Source: a virus. From it: a stretch of DNA of 38,572 bases. The notes beneath the pieces are model-generated. The model was not told the DNA's origin and did no database searches. It saw nothing but the letters and a program-made list of their open reading frames with translations. Position numbers and translations under genes: made by a program. The DNA lies in IMG/VR virus record IMGVR_UViG_3300006919_000146, positions 1 through 38,572 of that record. One strand, 5' to 3'. This document shows, one piece after another, positions 24,398 to 31,356 of the stretch. Every line of letters starts with the position of its first letter. Positions within the stretch are counted from its first letter, which is position 1.

Positions 24398-24836
24398 CGA
24401 AGCCCTCGCGGGCGACAAGAACTCAATCTACTTTGAGCAGCAGTCGGGCCTGTTTCGTGTGGGGTTTAGCGGCAAGGCGTGTGGCAGCTTTCCAATGCCC
24501 AGCGTTTCGCTAGATGGTGAACGGTCGTGTGCGCGGGTGCCGCTCACATATATGCACAAGAAGACTGACGCCAACGGCAACACCACCAAGGAAGTTTTGA
24601 AGCTGGAAGATTACCACGACGAACAATGCACCCGTGGAATTGACGCTGCGGGCAACCCGACTGAAACCTGTTTAATCAAGGTGGTTTCGGGTCGATCTAT
24701 CGAGGGCGACTTTGGTAGGAAACAAAACTTTTCATTGCTGGGCGCTACCTTTGGCGATGCATCAGGTGACAGTCAGGCAACGCGCCGGGTCAATACTGGC
24801 CTTGCTGCAGCGCGGAGATCCACCCAGGAAGACTGA
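24339..24836 (+). CDS. Exported protein with signal peptide
   Basis: This 165-residue protein is read from the ATG at 24339; a GTG lies one codon before, and GGAG sits ~10 nt upstream. It has a clear Sec signal peptide (MRLTLTILGAMALILTALTD) with likely cleavage after EALA. The mature part is beta-rich and contains four Cys (ACGSF, RSCARV, EQCTRG, ETCLIK) that could form two disulfides in the periplasm. I do not recognise the family. As the last gene of the late block and next to lysis genes, it may act in lysis or on the host envelope, or in superinfection exclusion. Confidence 0.7.
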   Translation: MRLTLTILGAMALILTALTDEALAGDKNSIYFEQQSGLFRVGFSGKACGSFPMPSVSLDGERSCARVPLTYMHKKTDANGNTTKEVLKLEDYHDEQCTRGIDAAGNPTETCLIKVVSGRSIEGDFGRKQNFSLLGATFGDASGDSQATRRVNTGLAAARRSTQED

Positions 24837-24861
24837 CCCCAAGCCAGTCTTCCACCCCCCG

Positions 24862-24895
24862 ATAGGGTCAGCCGAAAGGCTGGCCCTATTTTTTT
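24862..24895 (+). terminator. Rho-independent terminator of the late operon
   Basis: A 12-bp stem (ATAGGGTCAGCC / GGCTGGCCCTAT, one G-U pair) with a GAAA tetraloop is followed by a run of seven T. It lies 26 bases after the last late gene and just before the early promoter, so it separates late and early transcription. Confidence 0.95.
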
Positions 24896-24927
24896 GCATA
24901 AATATTAAAAAATTGACTTCTCCCCTA

Positions 24928-24957
24928 TTGCAAACAGGAACGTAGTTCCTATATACA
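24928..24957 (+). promoter_or_regulatory. Early rightward promoter with embedded operator
   Basis: A TTGCAA -35 box (24928-24933) and a TATACA -10 box (24952-24957) are separated by 18 nt. The spacer is almost filled by the palindrome AGGAACGTAGTTCCT (24936-24950). A repressor bound there would block RNA polymerase. The leader to the first start codon is ~25 nt with a GGAGAG ribosome site. The same architecture occurs on the other strand at 36639-36668. Confidence 0.82.
24936..24950. promoter_or_regulatory. Operator palindrome O-R (AGGAAC-N3-GTTCCT)
   Basis: A perfect 6+3+6 palindrome with GTA centre, placed 2 nt after the -35 and 1 nt before the -10 box. The second copy (36646-36660) has the same half-sites and placement. 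Confidence 0.85.
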
Positions 24958-24988
24958 ATGGGTAAGAGCAAAACAACGGAGAGACAAA

Positions 24989-25312
24989 ATGAACAAGCAA
25001 ACCATCACATTCAATAAGTCTAATTGGTCGGGCGAAACGGCCACTATTGAAGTAACAGAACTGGCCGGGGCCTATACTTGGGAACAATACGGCTATGAGA
25101 TCGAGGTTAGTGGCCGCAAAGAAGACGACGACTTTGTATCCTACGAAATAAAGATCGACGGTGAACCGTCCGATTGCAAGGTCAGCCGCTTTGAAAATGA
25201 CGCGGCCTGGAATGACCGCCGTTGGGAAGCAACCGATTGTATTGGCGATTGTATTCGAGGCGATGAGAACTTGGTGATCGCCGCTGCGCAATTGCTCTAC
25301 AATATTTTGTAA
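24989..25312 (+). CDS. First protein of the rightward early operon, unknown
   Basis: This 107-residue acidic protein is predicted to be beta-rich in the middle (WEQYGYEIEVSGRKEDDDFV, SYEIKIDGEPSDCKVSRFE), with a helical end (NLVIAAAQLLYNIL). A good ribosome site (GGAGAG) lies 12 nt upstream. Its position directly behind the operator-controlled promoter means it is made first and strongly, as expected of a host-takeover or anti-defence protein, but nothing in the sequence identifies a target. Family not recognised. Confidence 0.72.
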   Translation: MNKQTITFNKSNWSGETATIEVTELAGAYTWEQYGYEIEVSGRKEDDDFVSYEIKIDGEPSDCKVSRFENDAAWNDRRWEATDCIGDCIRGDENLVIAAAQLLYNIL

Positions 25313-25339
25313 GGGGAAGAAGCATAAACAAAATACAAA

Positions 25340-25367
25340 AAAGGGGGGTTGATCTCAGCCCCCCTTT
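25340..25367 (+). terminator. Attenuator-like hairpin inside the early operon
   Basis: A perfect 9-bp stem (AAAGGGGGG / CCCCCCTTT) with a 10-nt loop lies between the first and second early genes. Only three T, part of the stem, follow, so it is probably a weak terminator or attenuator. Confidence 0.5.
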
Positions 25368-25409
25368 CCACATAAGGTGGACACCTTGACTTTTGCAGAG
25401 GGAAACAAC

Positions 25410-25649
25410 GTGACCGACAAGGAACTGCTCAAAGGGCTGATTGATGACTTCGGCAGCCAGAGCGAATTAGCCCACGCCATGACCCTTGCGACCAGGGAAG
25501 ATGTCACAACAAAGCGCATTTCAAATTGGCACGAGCGGGGCATCCCTGCTCGCATGCGCTGGCCTATGTGCCGCATTGCGGTTGGCCGGATGTACCTGAC
25601 CGAAGATCAGATGAATGAATTCATGGAACAGGGAAAAAATGACAGTTAG
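25410..25649 (+). CDS. Cro/YdaS-like HTH regulator
   Basis: This 79-residue protein is read from the GTG at 25410, preceded by AGAGGG at 7 nt; an upstream GTG at 25377 adds 11 residues but overlaps the attenuator region. Residues ~10-50 (LIDDFGSQSELAHAM, then VTTKRISNWHERGIPARMRW) match the compact HTH of YdaS/Cro-type regulators, including the pattern G-sQseLA...isnW..rGIP. It probably binds a phage operator. The AGGAAC palindromes upstream of both early operons are obvious candidates. It is the second gene of the operon, as cro is in lambda's rightward operon. The 3' end overlaps the resolvase gene. Confidence 0.72.
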   Translation: MTDKELLKGLIDDFGSQSELAHAMTLATREDVTTKRISNWHERGIPARMRWPMCRIAVGRMYLTEDQMNEFMEQGKNDS

Positions 25650-26205
25650 GCTACGAGCCGTGGGCGTCGACCCTGCGTTCCTAAACACGGGCATCGTGCG
25701 AGGCTTCATCAACATGGAGATCGGGCTTGAACCCCAGTTCGAGGCGACCAGCATCCACCTGATCCGCACCAAGGCTGACAAGAACAAGACGATCCGGCAG
25801 AGTGCTGACGACTTCCGCCGAGCCCGGTTCATCGCGAGTGAGCTACGCGACCACACTGTGGGTTCTGACGTTGTCTTCGTGGAGATGCCCAGCGGCGCAC
25901 AGTCCGCCCGAGCAGCCAAGGCGCTTGGCATTGCACTTGGGTGCCTGACGGCAATTGAGCCAGCAATCATCCAGCTTACTGCGGCTCAGGTTAAGAACGG
26001 CTTCACAGGAAACAAAACGGCATCCAAGGCGACGGTTATCGACCGCGCCAAGACGCTGCACCCTGATTTGGAGTGGCTCAACCAGAATGCTGATGAGCAT
26101 ATGGCCGATGCCATTGCCTGCGTAGAGGCGGGCGTAAAGACAGAAGAATTTAGATCCATGGCCAATATGGCTTTAACACTAGCAAGAGGAGACAACGATG
26201 GATGA
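25639..26205 (+). CDS. RuvC-like Holliday junction resolvase
   Basis: This 188-residue protein starts at the ATG at 25639, with AGGGA just upstream. It has the RNase H-fold active-site pattern of RuvC: Asp11 in VGVDPAFLNTGI, Glu82 in VVFVEMPSGAQSA, and the C-terminal pair in EHMADAIAC (His154, Asp157). A Gln-containing helix (ITQLTAAQVKN-like, IIQLTAAQVKNGFTGNKTAS) follows, as in RuvC and RuvC-like phage resolvases. It should cut four-way junctions during recombination or clear branched DNA before packaging. Length is close to RuvC (~170). It is a member of the early replication operon and overlaps both neighbours. Confidence 0.8.
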   Translation: MTVRLRAVGVDPAFLNTGIVRGFINMEIGLEPQFEATSIHLIRTKADKNKTIRQSADDFRRARFIASELRDHTVGSDVVFVEMPSGAQSARAAKALGIALGCLTAIEPAIIQLTAAQVKNGFTGNKTASKATVIDRAKTLHPDLEWLNQNADEHMADAIACVEAGVKTEEFRSMANMALTLARGDNDG

Positions 26206-26587
26206 AGAATTAGCGGGGCGCAGCCAAGTCATTGAGGATTTTCTACAGAACCGGGGAACCGACGAGCCCCCATCCTTGCGCAATCGCGAGTTCGTGCTGC
26301 GCGAGGCGGAGCGGCTAATAACCCAAGACAGAGAAAATCAGTATGGCGACCCGCATGAACACTTCAAAGAAGTGGCGCAAATGTGGAGCCTCATATCGGG
26401 ACTGCCAATTGTTGCAGAAATGGTTCCAATGATGATGGCTGGCCTGAAAATGGTCCGCATGAAAAATGACCCATGCCACCCTGACAACGCTGTTGATCTG
26501 GCTGGGTATACGGCCTTGACACTAGAAGTCGCAATTAAGGAGGTGGGTAATATGGCCAGAAGACTAAAAGAGGATGATAATGACTGA
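26198..26587 (+). CDS. DUF6378-like phage protein
   Basis: This 129-residue protein carries the pattern REAERLITQDRENQYGDPHE, then HFKEVAQMWSLI, and later GLKMVRMKNDPCHPDNAVDL with AGYTALTLE, which I recognise as the DUF6378 type common in phage replication regions. It is all-helical, and the spacing of acidic residues loosely recalls MazG-like nucleotide pyrophosphatases, so nucleotide metabolism is possible; function is not established. The gene overlaps the resolvase by 8 bases and the nuclease by 8 bases. Confidence 0.72.
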   Translation: MDEELAGRSQVIEDFLQNRGTDEPPSLRNREFVLREAERLITQDRENQYGDPHEHFKEVAQMWSLISGLPIVAEMVPMMMAGLKMVRMKNDPCHPDNAVDLAGYTALTLEVAIKEVGNMARRLKEDDND

Positions 26588-27356
26588 CATCTTCGAGCAT
26601 TACGGCCTGTCACATCTTTCGGCATCGCAGATCAACCTGTACACATCTGAGCCAGCATTGTGGGTTCTTCGGTATCTCTTTGGGCACAAGGATCCACTCA
26701 GCCCAGCTGCGGCCCGTGGCATCAGCACAGAGAAGGGCATTGAGCACGGCCTGTGCAATCCAGACGCACCGCTGCAAGAATGCATCGATCTGGCGCTGCA
26801 GGACTACGACCGCTCACTCACCCTCATCGTGGATGACAAAAAAGAGAAAGAGCGCGACGGCATCCCCGGCATAGTCGAGGTCGGCCTAGAAGAGTTGCGC
26901 AAGTACGGCATCCCCACACTGCCAGAGGATGACCACCGCCAGCAACGGATCGAGGTTGAGATACCCGGCGTGAGTGTTCCCGCCATCGGTTATCTGGACT
27001 TTGACTTCCAGGACCACGGCATCATCGTGGATCTAAAGACCCAGCTGCGGCTCGCGTCGAAGATATCGCCGTCGCATGCCCGGCAGGGTGCCATCTATTC
27101 ACAGTCACGGGGTAATAACGTCGACATGCGTTTTGCCTATGTTACACCAAAGAAACAGGCGGTGTTCAGCATGGAGACCGACCAGGTTCAGCAGTCCTGG
27201 AACGAGGTGGTCAACATCGCGGGGCGGATACAGCGGTTCTTGTCGCTGTCGAAAGACAGGGATGAACTGGCCAGACTGGTCTGCCCTAATTATGACAGCT
27301 TCTATTGGAACAACCCCATCACGAGGGGCGCTGGCCGGGATCTGTTCGGTTTTTAA
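26580..27356 (+). CDS. PD-(D/E)XK nuclease, Cas4/RecB-like
   Basis: This 258-residue protein starts at the second of two close ATGs (26580), 6 nt after AGAGG; the first (26574) is possible. Active-site features of the PD-(D/E)XK superfamily are visible: a conserved-looking His56 (GIEHG), Asp140 (IGYLDFDF), Asp151-x-Lys153 (IIVDLKTQ), and the QxxxY motif Gln169...Tyr173 (RQGAIYS) typical of RecB/Cas4-type exonucleases. The N-terminal SHLSASQINLY also fits this group. It lacks the Cys cluster of true Cas4. It probably trims DNA in recombination with the adjacent resolvase and ssDNA-binding protein. Confidence 0.8.
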   Translation: MTDIFEHYGLSHLSASQINLYTSEPALWVLRYLFGHKDPLSPAAARGISTEKGIEHGLCNPDAPLQECIDLALQDYDRSLTLIVDDKKEKERDGIPGIVEVGLEELRKYGIPTLPEDDHRQQRIEVEIPGVSVPAIGYLDFDFQDHGIIVDLKTQLRLASKISPSHARQGAIYSQSRGNNVDMRFAYVTPKKQAVFSMETDQVQQSWNEVVNIAGRIQRFLSLSKDRDELARLVCPNYDSFYWNNPITRGAGRDLFGF

Positions 27357-27365
27357 CAGTTGGGG

Positions 27366-27397
27366 AAAAGTCCCCCTGTTTTTGAGGGGGGCTTTTT
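27366..27397 (+). terminator. Rho-independent terminator within the early operon
   Basis: A 12-bp stem (AAAAGTCCCCCT / AGGGGGGCTTTT, one G-U pair) with a 7-nt loop ends in a run of five T. It lies 10 bases after the nuclease gene. The A-rich start and T-run give a good intrinsic terminator. No convincing promoter is seen in the 78 bases before the next gene, so partial read-through or antitermination seems needed. Confidence 0.85.
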
Positions 27398-27475
27398 CCC
27401 AAGACATTTGGGAAATTTATTAGTTAGGCAATTTAGCCAAGTAGAAACAGCCAACTAGAGAAGAGGAAAATAGAT

Positions 27476-28159
27476 ATGGCTTTTATGCAAACAGCAAGTG
27501 GCGACGGCGGTGGGTTCAACACCTACGTTAAGTACAACGCAAAGGCTGGTCGCTGGTACACCAAGCGCGACGACAGCACGGACGCAACCGAGATGGAGGT
27601 GGCGGACATGACCGCCGTCATCGACCTGGAGAACATCCAGACGGGGTGGTTCTTGTTTGAGGCGGGTGTTGCCCCCAGCCGGGTCATCGACCCTGCGCCG
27701 GGTGTACCCACGCCCAAGCCGGGTGATCGGTTTAAGAAGGGCTTTCAGTGCCTTTTCTATAGCCCGATGAACTTTCCCAGCGAGGGCCTGCGCGAATTCG
27801 CCACAACCGCCAACGCCGTGATTGAGGCATTCAACGCCCTGCACGACGATTACATGAAGGCACCGCAGAAGGGCAATGGCCAGCTGCCGGTGGTCCGTTG
27901 CACTGGCGTTAACCCGATCACATCTAAGCACGGGACGAACTATCAGCCCGTTCTGGAGATCGTTGATTGGGCCGACCGGCCAGAGGTTCTGGCCAATGCC
28001 ACGATGGAAGGGTCTACCCAGGCAGCACCAGCTGCTCCGACTGAGCCCACAGCCCCTGCTCCTGTAGCAGCGCCCGCCCCGGCCCCCGCGCCGGAACAAG
28101 CCCCGGTTGCTGCTGATCCCGCCCCGGCTGCCCCGGCTGCAGGCGGTAATCTGTTCTAG
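27476..28159 (+). CDS. Probable single-stranded DNA-binding protein
   Basis: This 227-residue protein has a ~175-residue beta-rich N-terminal domain (FNTYVKYNAKAGRWYTKRDD; IQTGWFLFEAGVAPSRVI; VRCTGVNPITSKHGTNYQPV) and a low-complexity Ala/Pro tail (~180-220) ending GGNLF. I recall related proteins beginning MAFMQTA...YVKYNAKAGRWY in replication modules of other phages, annotated as ssDNA-binding or hypothetical. The domain plan resembles an OB-fold core with a disordered linker and short C-terminal tip. Its place between a recombination nuclease and the primase-helicase supports this. GAAGAGGAAAATAG provides the ribosome site. It lies between two terminators, so it may have its own expression level. 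Confidence 0.68.
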   Translation: MAFMQTASGDGGGFNTYVKYNAKAGRWYTKRDDSTDATEMEVADMTAVIDLENIQTGWFLFEAGVAPSRVIDPAPGVPTPKPGDRFKKGFQCLFYSPMNFPSEGLREFATTANAVIEAFNALHDDYMKAPQKGNGQLPVVRCTGVNPITSKHGTNYQPVLEIVDWADRPEVLANATMEGSTQAAPAAPTEPTAPAPVAAPAPAPAPEQAPVAADPAPAAPAAGGNLF

Positions 28160-28186
28160 GAGTTAACATTCCTTTAGAGCAGGTGG

Positions 28187-28226
28187 CCCCCGGTCGGTTA
28201 GTCATGTGGCCGACCGGGGGTTTTTT
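28187..28226 (+). terminator. Strong rho-independent terminator before the primase-helicase gene
   Basis: A perfect 11-bp stem (CCCCCGGTCGG / CCGACCGGGGG) with a 12-nt loop is followed by six T. Only 26 bases separate it from the next ATG, which leaves no room for a promoter, so the primase-helicase must be reached by read-through or antitermination. Confidence 0.92.
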
Positions 28227-28252
28227 CTCAGGAAACGACGATAGGAATAATA

Positions 28253-30409
28253 ATGCCAATAGCAGTACAGGGTGCAATGGATCCTAATCAGGACACCATG
28301 CTGGAGCACCTCACGCATCACTTCTGCTCTGACCTGGAAGGCCAGGTCGAGATCAGGATCATCAAGCCCAAGGGGGCGGTCTATTCAAAATTATTTAGCC
28401 TTGATGAACTGGAAGAGGCAGCAGCCCACGCCTGCGAGATGAACCAGCGCGGGTTCAATATTTACTTCGGTGCTGTGTTGCGCCGGGAAAGCCTAGAGAG
28501 CGGCGAGCATGGCATGGATGATGATTGCCTGGGTGCTCGCATGCTCTGGCTCGACATCGACGATGATGGCGTAGCAGAAACCGCTGCGCAGGAACTAAGG
28601 GGGCAGGGCATCACACCGGCCTACACAGTGGTGACGGGGCGCACCCCGCACACCAGGGTGCAGATGTTCTTTGAAGTGGACGAGCCCATCACAGACAGTC
28701 AGCAGATCGCTGAGATGAACCAAGCGCTGGCAGAACGCTTTAGCGGTGACCCGGTGGTGTTCAATGTTGGCAGGATTATGCGGCTGGGCGGTGCCATTGC
28801 ATGGCCAGGTAAGGAAGGGCGGGTCAAAGAGCTGACAGAATTCCACCCGCAGCAGGTTGATCCGATGCCATTGACCGCACTGGTTAACCAATTATCCCTA
28901 ACAGAGGCGCTAGAACGTGCAGTAGAGCGGCGAAACACCTATGAGGGGGGTCAGGGTATTACTAAAGAGCCTGCCGGCCTTCTGGGTGGCGCTGAGACGG
29001 TCGTAGATGGCCGAGAAGAGTACATGCGGAACTGTGTGATGGCTGCCTTCATTGAGGCGTTTGGCACGGCAGAGGCTGGTCAGGCCGTCACAGAGCAGAC
29101 CATCTTCGACCTGGCGTGGCCAGTCTTTGAGCAAACAGCCGACATGAGCCGCCCTGGCCACAACACCCAGAGAGAGATGCATGCCAAGTGCTCGAAGATC
29201 CTCAGACGGTTCCAGGAAGGCAAACTAAAAGACTTCAAGACCCAGGATGACATCGTCAAAACATGGGAAGCGAAGCAGGAGCTGGCGCACATCCCGCCCA
29301 AGGTTGTGGTCGAAAATATACCCGCAAGGGTTGAAGAAGTGCTCACAACGGCCCGACGTTTTCCCTTAGCATATAGCGGTGATGTCAGGGATGTTGTGCG
29401 GGTTGATCAACTTGTTCATGGGCTGCTGGTACAGGGCACCACGAGCGTGGTCTACGGGGATAGTAATGTCGGTAAGTCCTTCTGGGCTATCGACCTGGCG
29501 TACTGCGTGGCGACCGGCAGACCCTGGAACGGTGCCAAGGTCAAACAGAAGGGCGTGGTGTATGTCAGCATGGAGGGTGGCCAGACCACCAAGAACAGGA
29601 TGCTGGCCTATAAAAAGGCGCACCCGTTCCAGGGTGAGGCTCACTTTGCCCTGATTCCCGCAGCGGTAAACCTGTTCGACAGCGAGGATGACATCGCAAC
29701 GCTGGTGGCAACCATGCAGGACGCAGCCAACCACATGGGGGTTGAGGTGGGCCTGATCGTCGTCGATACGCTGGCTAGGGCTATGGCAGGGGGCAATGAG
29801 AACACATCAGAGGATATGGGGCTCCTAATCCGCAATATTGACGCCCTGGCGGCCCTTACAGAGGCGCATGTGATGCTGGTACACCACACCGGCAAGGACA
29901 AGACGAGAGGGGCCAGAGGCTCATCAGCCCTCAGAGCAGCAACCGACACCGAGATCCAGCTGGAAAAGATTGAAGGCACGAACATCACAACGGTCACTGT
30001 GACCAAGCAAAGAGACCTGGAGGGTGGCCAGTCTTACAATTTTAAACTTATGGTCACAGAGGTGGGCAACGACACCGACGGGGATCCAATCACAAGCTGC
30101 TATGTCGAGCTGGACGACACCGACTATTCACCAGCCAAACAACGCCTGACAACGCTCGAAGGTATGGCCTGGAATAAGGTCAAGGAGTGTTTCCAGAACA
30201 ACGCTGAAATGCGCACGGTAATGGCCGATATGCCACCCCAAAGCGCATGTTCGATAGATTTGGTCAGAAAAACACTGCGTGGCAGAGGCGTTACAGAGAA
30301 GGATAACGACAATACAGAGCGCAGCCAGTGGAAGCGGATCCGCGAAGGTCTTGTAAATAAAGGATATATTGAGATCAACGGGGACTATATGTGGCTGGTG
30401 GATGACTAG
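28253..30409 (+). CDS. Primase-helicase (AEP-like primase plus RepA-type AAA/RecA helicase)
   Basis: This 718-residue protein probably primes and unwinds phage DNA. In the N-terminal ~250 residues, WLDIDDDG at ~99-106, HTRVQMFFEV at ~133-142 and VGRIMRLGGAIAWPG at ~171-185 resemble the acid and basic motifs of archaeo-eukaryotic-type primases. The helicase domain has Walker A GDSNVGKS at ~402-409, a strand-acid VVYVSMEGG at ~426-434, Walker B GLIVVDTLAR at ~500-509 and motif LVHHTGKDKTRGARGSS at ~541-557, all as in RepA/AAA_25-type hexameric helicases. The last ~75 residues look like a winged helix. AGGAATAATA provides the ribosome site. It is the only replication enzyme of this size; no DNA polymerase is present, so host polymerase is presumably used. 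Confidence 0.87.
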   Translation: MPIAVQGAMDPNQDTMLEHLTHHFCSDLEGQVEIRIIKPKGAVYSKLFSLDELEEAAAHACEMNQRGFNIYFGAVLRRESLESGEHGMDDDCLGARMLWLDIDDDGVAETAAQELRGQGITPAYTVVTGRTPHTRVQMFFEVDEPITDSQQIAEMNQALAERFSGDPVVFNVGRIMRLGGAIAWPGKEGRVKELTEFHPQQVDPMPLTALVNQLSLTEALERAVERRNTYEGGQGITKEPAGLLGGAETVVDGREEYMRNCVMAAFIEAFGTAEAGQAVTEQTIFDLAWPVFEQTADMSRPGHNTQREMHAKCSKILRRFQEGKLKDFKTQDDIVKTWEAKQELAHIPPKVVVENIPARVEEVLTTARRFPLAYSGDVRDVVRVDQLVHGLLVQGTTSVVYGDSNVGKSFWAIDLAYCVATGRPWNGAKVKQKGVVYVSMEGGQTTKNRMLAYKKAHPFQGEAHFALIPAAVNLFDSEDDIATLVATMQDAANHMGVEVGLIVVDTLARAMAGGNENTSEDMGLLIRNIDALAALTEAHVMLVHHTGKDKTRGARGSSALRAATDTEIQLEKIEGTNITTVTVTKQRDLEGGQSYNFKLMVTEVGNDTDGDPITSCYVELDDTDYSPAKQRLTTLEGMAWNKVKECFQNNAEMRTVMADMPPQSACSIDLVRKTLRGRGVTEKDNDNTERSQWKRIREGLVNKGYIEINGDYMWLVDD

Positions 30410-30521
30410 CGTTGCATTCGCGTTGCATTGGCGTTGCAGATGCAACGTCAGTCCCCGACCGCGTTGCATTCATTTGGGGGGGGTTCCCCCTTTAGGGGGG
30501 AACCCCCCAAAAATGCAACGC
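30409..30521. repeat. Iteron-like GCGTTGCATT repeats with central hairpin (origin candidate)
   Basis: Direct copies of GCGTTGCA(TT) begin at 30409, 30420, 30431 and 30461; the first three are exactly 11 bp apart. Inverted copies lie at 30441-30447 (TGCAACG, making a CGTTGCA-GA-TGCAACG palindrome) and 30512-30521 (AATGCAACGC). Between the last two units is a long G/C hairpin (30474-30510). The array starts at the stop codon of the primase-helicase gene. Spacing near one helical turn is typical of iterons bound by initiators or regulators. Confidence 0.75.
30474..30510 (+). terminator. Long G/C hairpin within the repeat cluster
   Basis: TTGGGGGGGG-TTCCCCC and GGGGGG-AACCCCCCAA face each other across a TTTA loop, giving ~15 pairs with one bulged G. 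No T-run follows on the plus strand. It could be a cruciform element of an origin or a strong RNA structure before the last early gene. Confidence 0.5.
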
Positions 30522-30571
30522 AGGGAGACCGCGCGAGGTTTTTGGTAGAGAAAACAGGAAAGGGAAACAGG

Positions 30572-31075
30572 ATGGCAAATGGTAAGGCGATGACCTACTT
30601 GGATCAGGTGGCGCATGAGATGGAGGTCAAGTGGGGCGAGGGGCGATTGCAGAAGCTGGTAACGCCAGCACTGGCTGACCGGTTCAAGGCGCAGCAAGAG
30701 ATACTCGACGGGGCTATCAGTGCGGGCGATGCCAAGGCGATTGATCAGGCAGCTGCCGCAACAGCCAGGGCATGGCAGGTGCTGGACGGTGAGGCGGCGA
30801 TGAAGGGATGCCTGCCAATCAATCAGCTGGTGTGGAAGGGAACAACGCCGTCAGGCAGGAAGGTGATCATCCTTCGGGAGAGCAGCGCGATTAGACACGC
30901 CGACGAGATGGAGGGCGACCTGGTGTTGACGATGGATGAGGTGATGACCCTCATCGATGGGTTCCCCGAGACCGTGCTGGAGGTGAAGGCGACTTTCAAG
31001 GCGGCTGAGGTCACAGCTGTTTTGGGGAAGCCAGAGGAGATTGATTGGGAGATAGGGGATGAAATACCCTTCTAG
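30572..31075 (+). CDS. Early protein with SSB-like acidic C-terminal tail
   Basis: This 167-residue protein starts at the ATG at 30572 behind AAAGGGAAACAGG; upstream in-frame codons would translate the repeat cluster and are rejected. The N-terminal ~70 residues are helical (YLDQVAHEMEVKWGEGRLQK; FKAQQEILDGAISAGDAKAI), then a beta-containing part (GRKVIILRESSAIRHA; DLVLTMDEVMTLIDGF). The end, EIDWEIGDEIPF, closely resembles the DDDIPF tip by which bacterial SSB recruits partner proteins. This suggests that it docks to host SSB-binding proteins at the fork. It is the last gene of the rightward operon. Family not recognised. Confidence 0.72.
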   Translation: MANGKAMTYLDQVAHEMEVKWGEGRLQKLVTPALADRFKAQQEILDGAISAGDAKAIDQAAAATARAWQVLDGEAAMKGCLPINQLVWKGTTPSGRKVIILRESSAIRHADEMEGDLVLTMDEVMTLIDGFPETVLEVKATFKAAEVTAVLGKPEEIDWEIGDEIPF

Positions 31076-31113
31076 GGCCTGAGGATGGCCTGTGAGGGGA
31101 TGAAGGGGGGTGG

Positions 31114-31133
31114 AAGGTAGTCCGGCCTACCTT
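31114..31133 (+). terminator. Weak hairpin at the end of the rightward operon
   Basis: A 7-bp stem (AAGGTAG / CTACCTT) with a 6-nt loop, followed by TGGGTGTTT, lies ~40 bases after the last rightward gene. The T-run is poor, so termination may be inefficient or rely on Rho. Confidence 0.35.
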
Positions 31134-31340
31134 TGGGTGTTTCCTCCCGTCTCAGGGCAAATGAGAGCGTTTTAGGGGGTAGGGAGAAGAATGGCCGATG
31201 TGTTTGCGATGGTGGTGGGGCGATGAGGGTAGGTCGATGAGGGGTCGATGGTGGGGTGTCGGTGTGTATAAATCCACGAAAACACACACTGAGACAGGGT
31301 CGCGTGCGCGTACATGCAGAGTTTTTGGTGGGCGATTTAT

Positions 31341-31356
31341 CATAATATATATTATG
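31341..31356. promoter_or_regulatory. 16-bp AT-rich perfect palindrome
   Basis: CATAATATATATTATG is fully self-complementary and sits in an AT-rich island in otherwise GC-rich non-coding DNA. It could be a protein-binding site or an easily melted element; no promoter is apparent around it. Confidence 0.4.
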
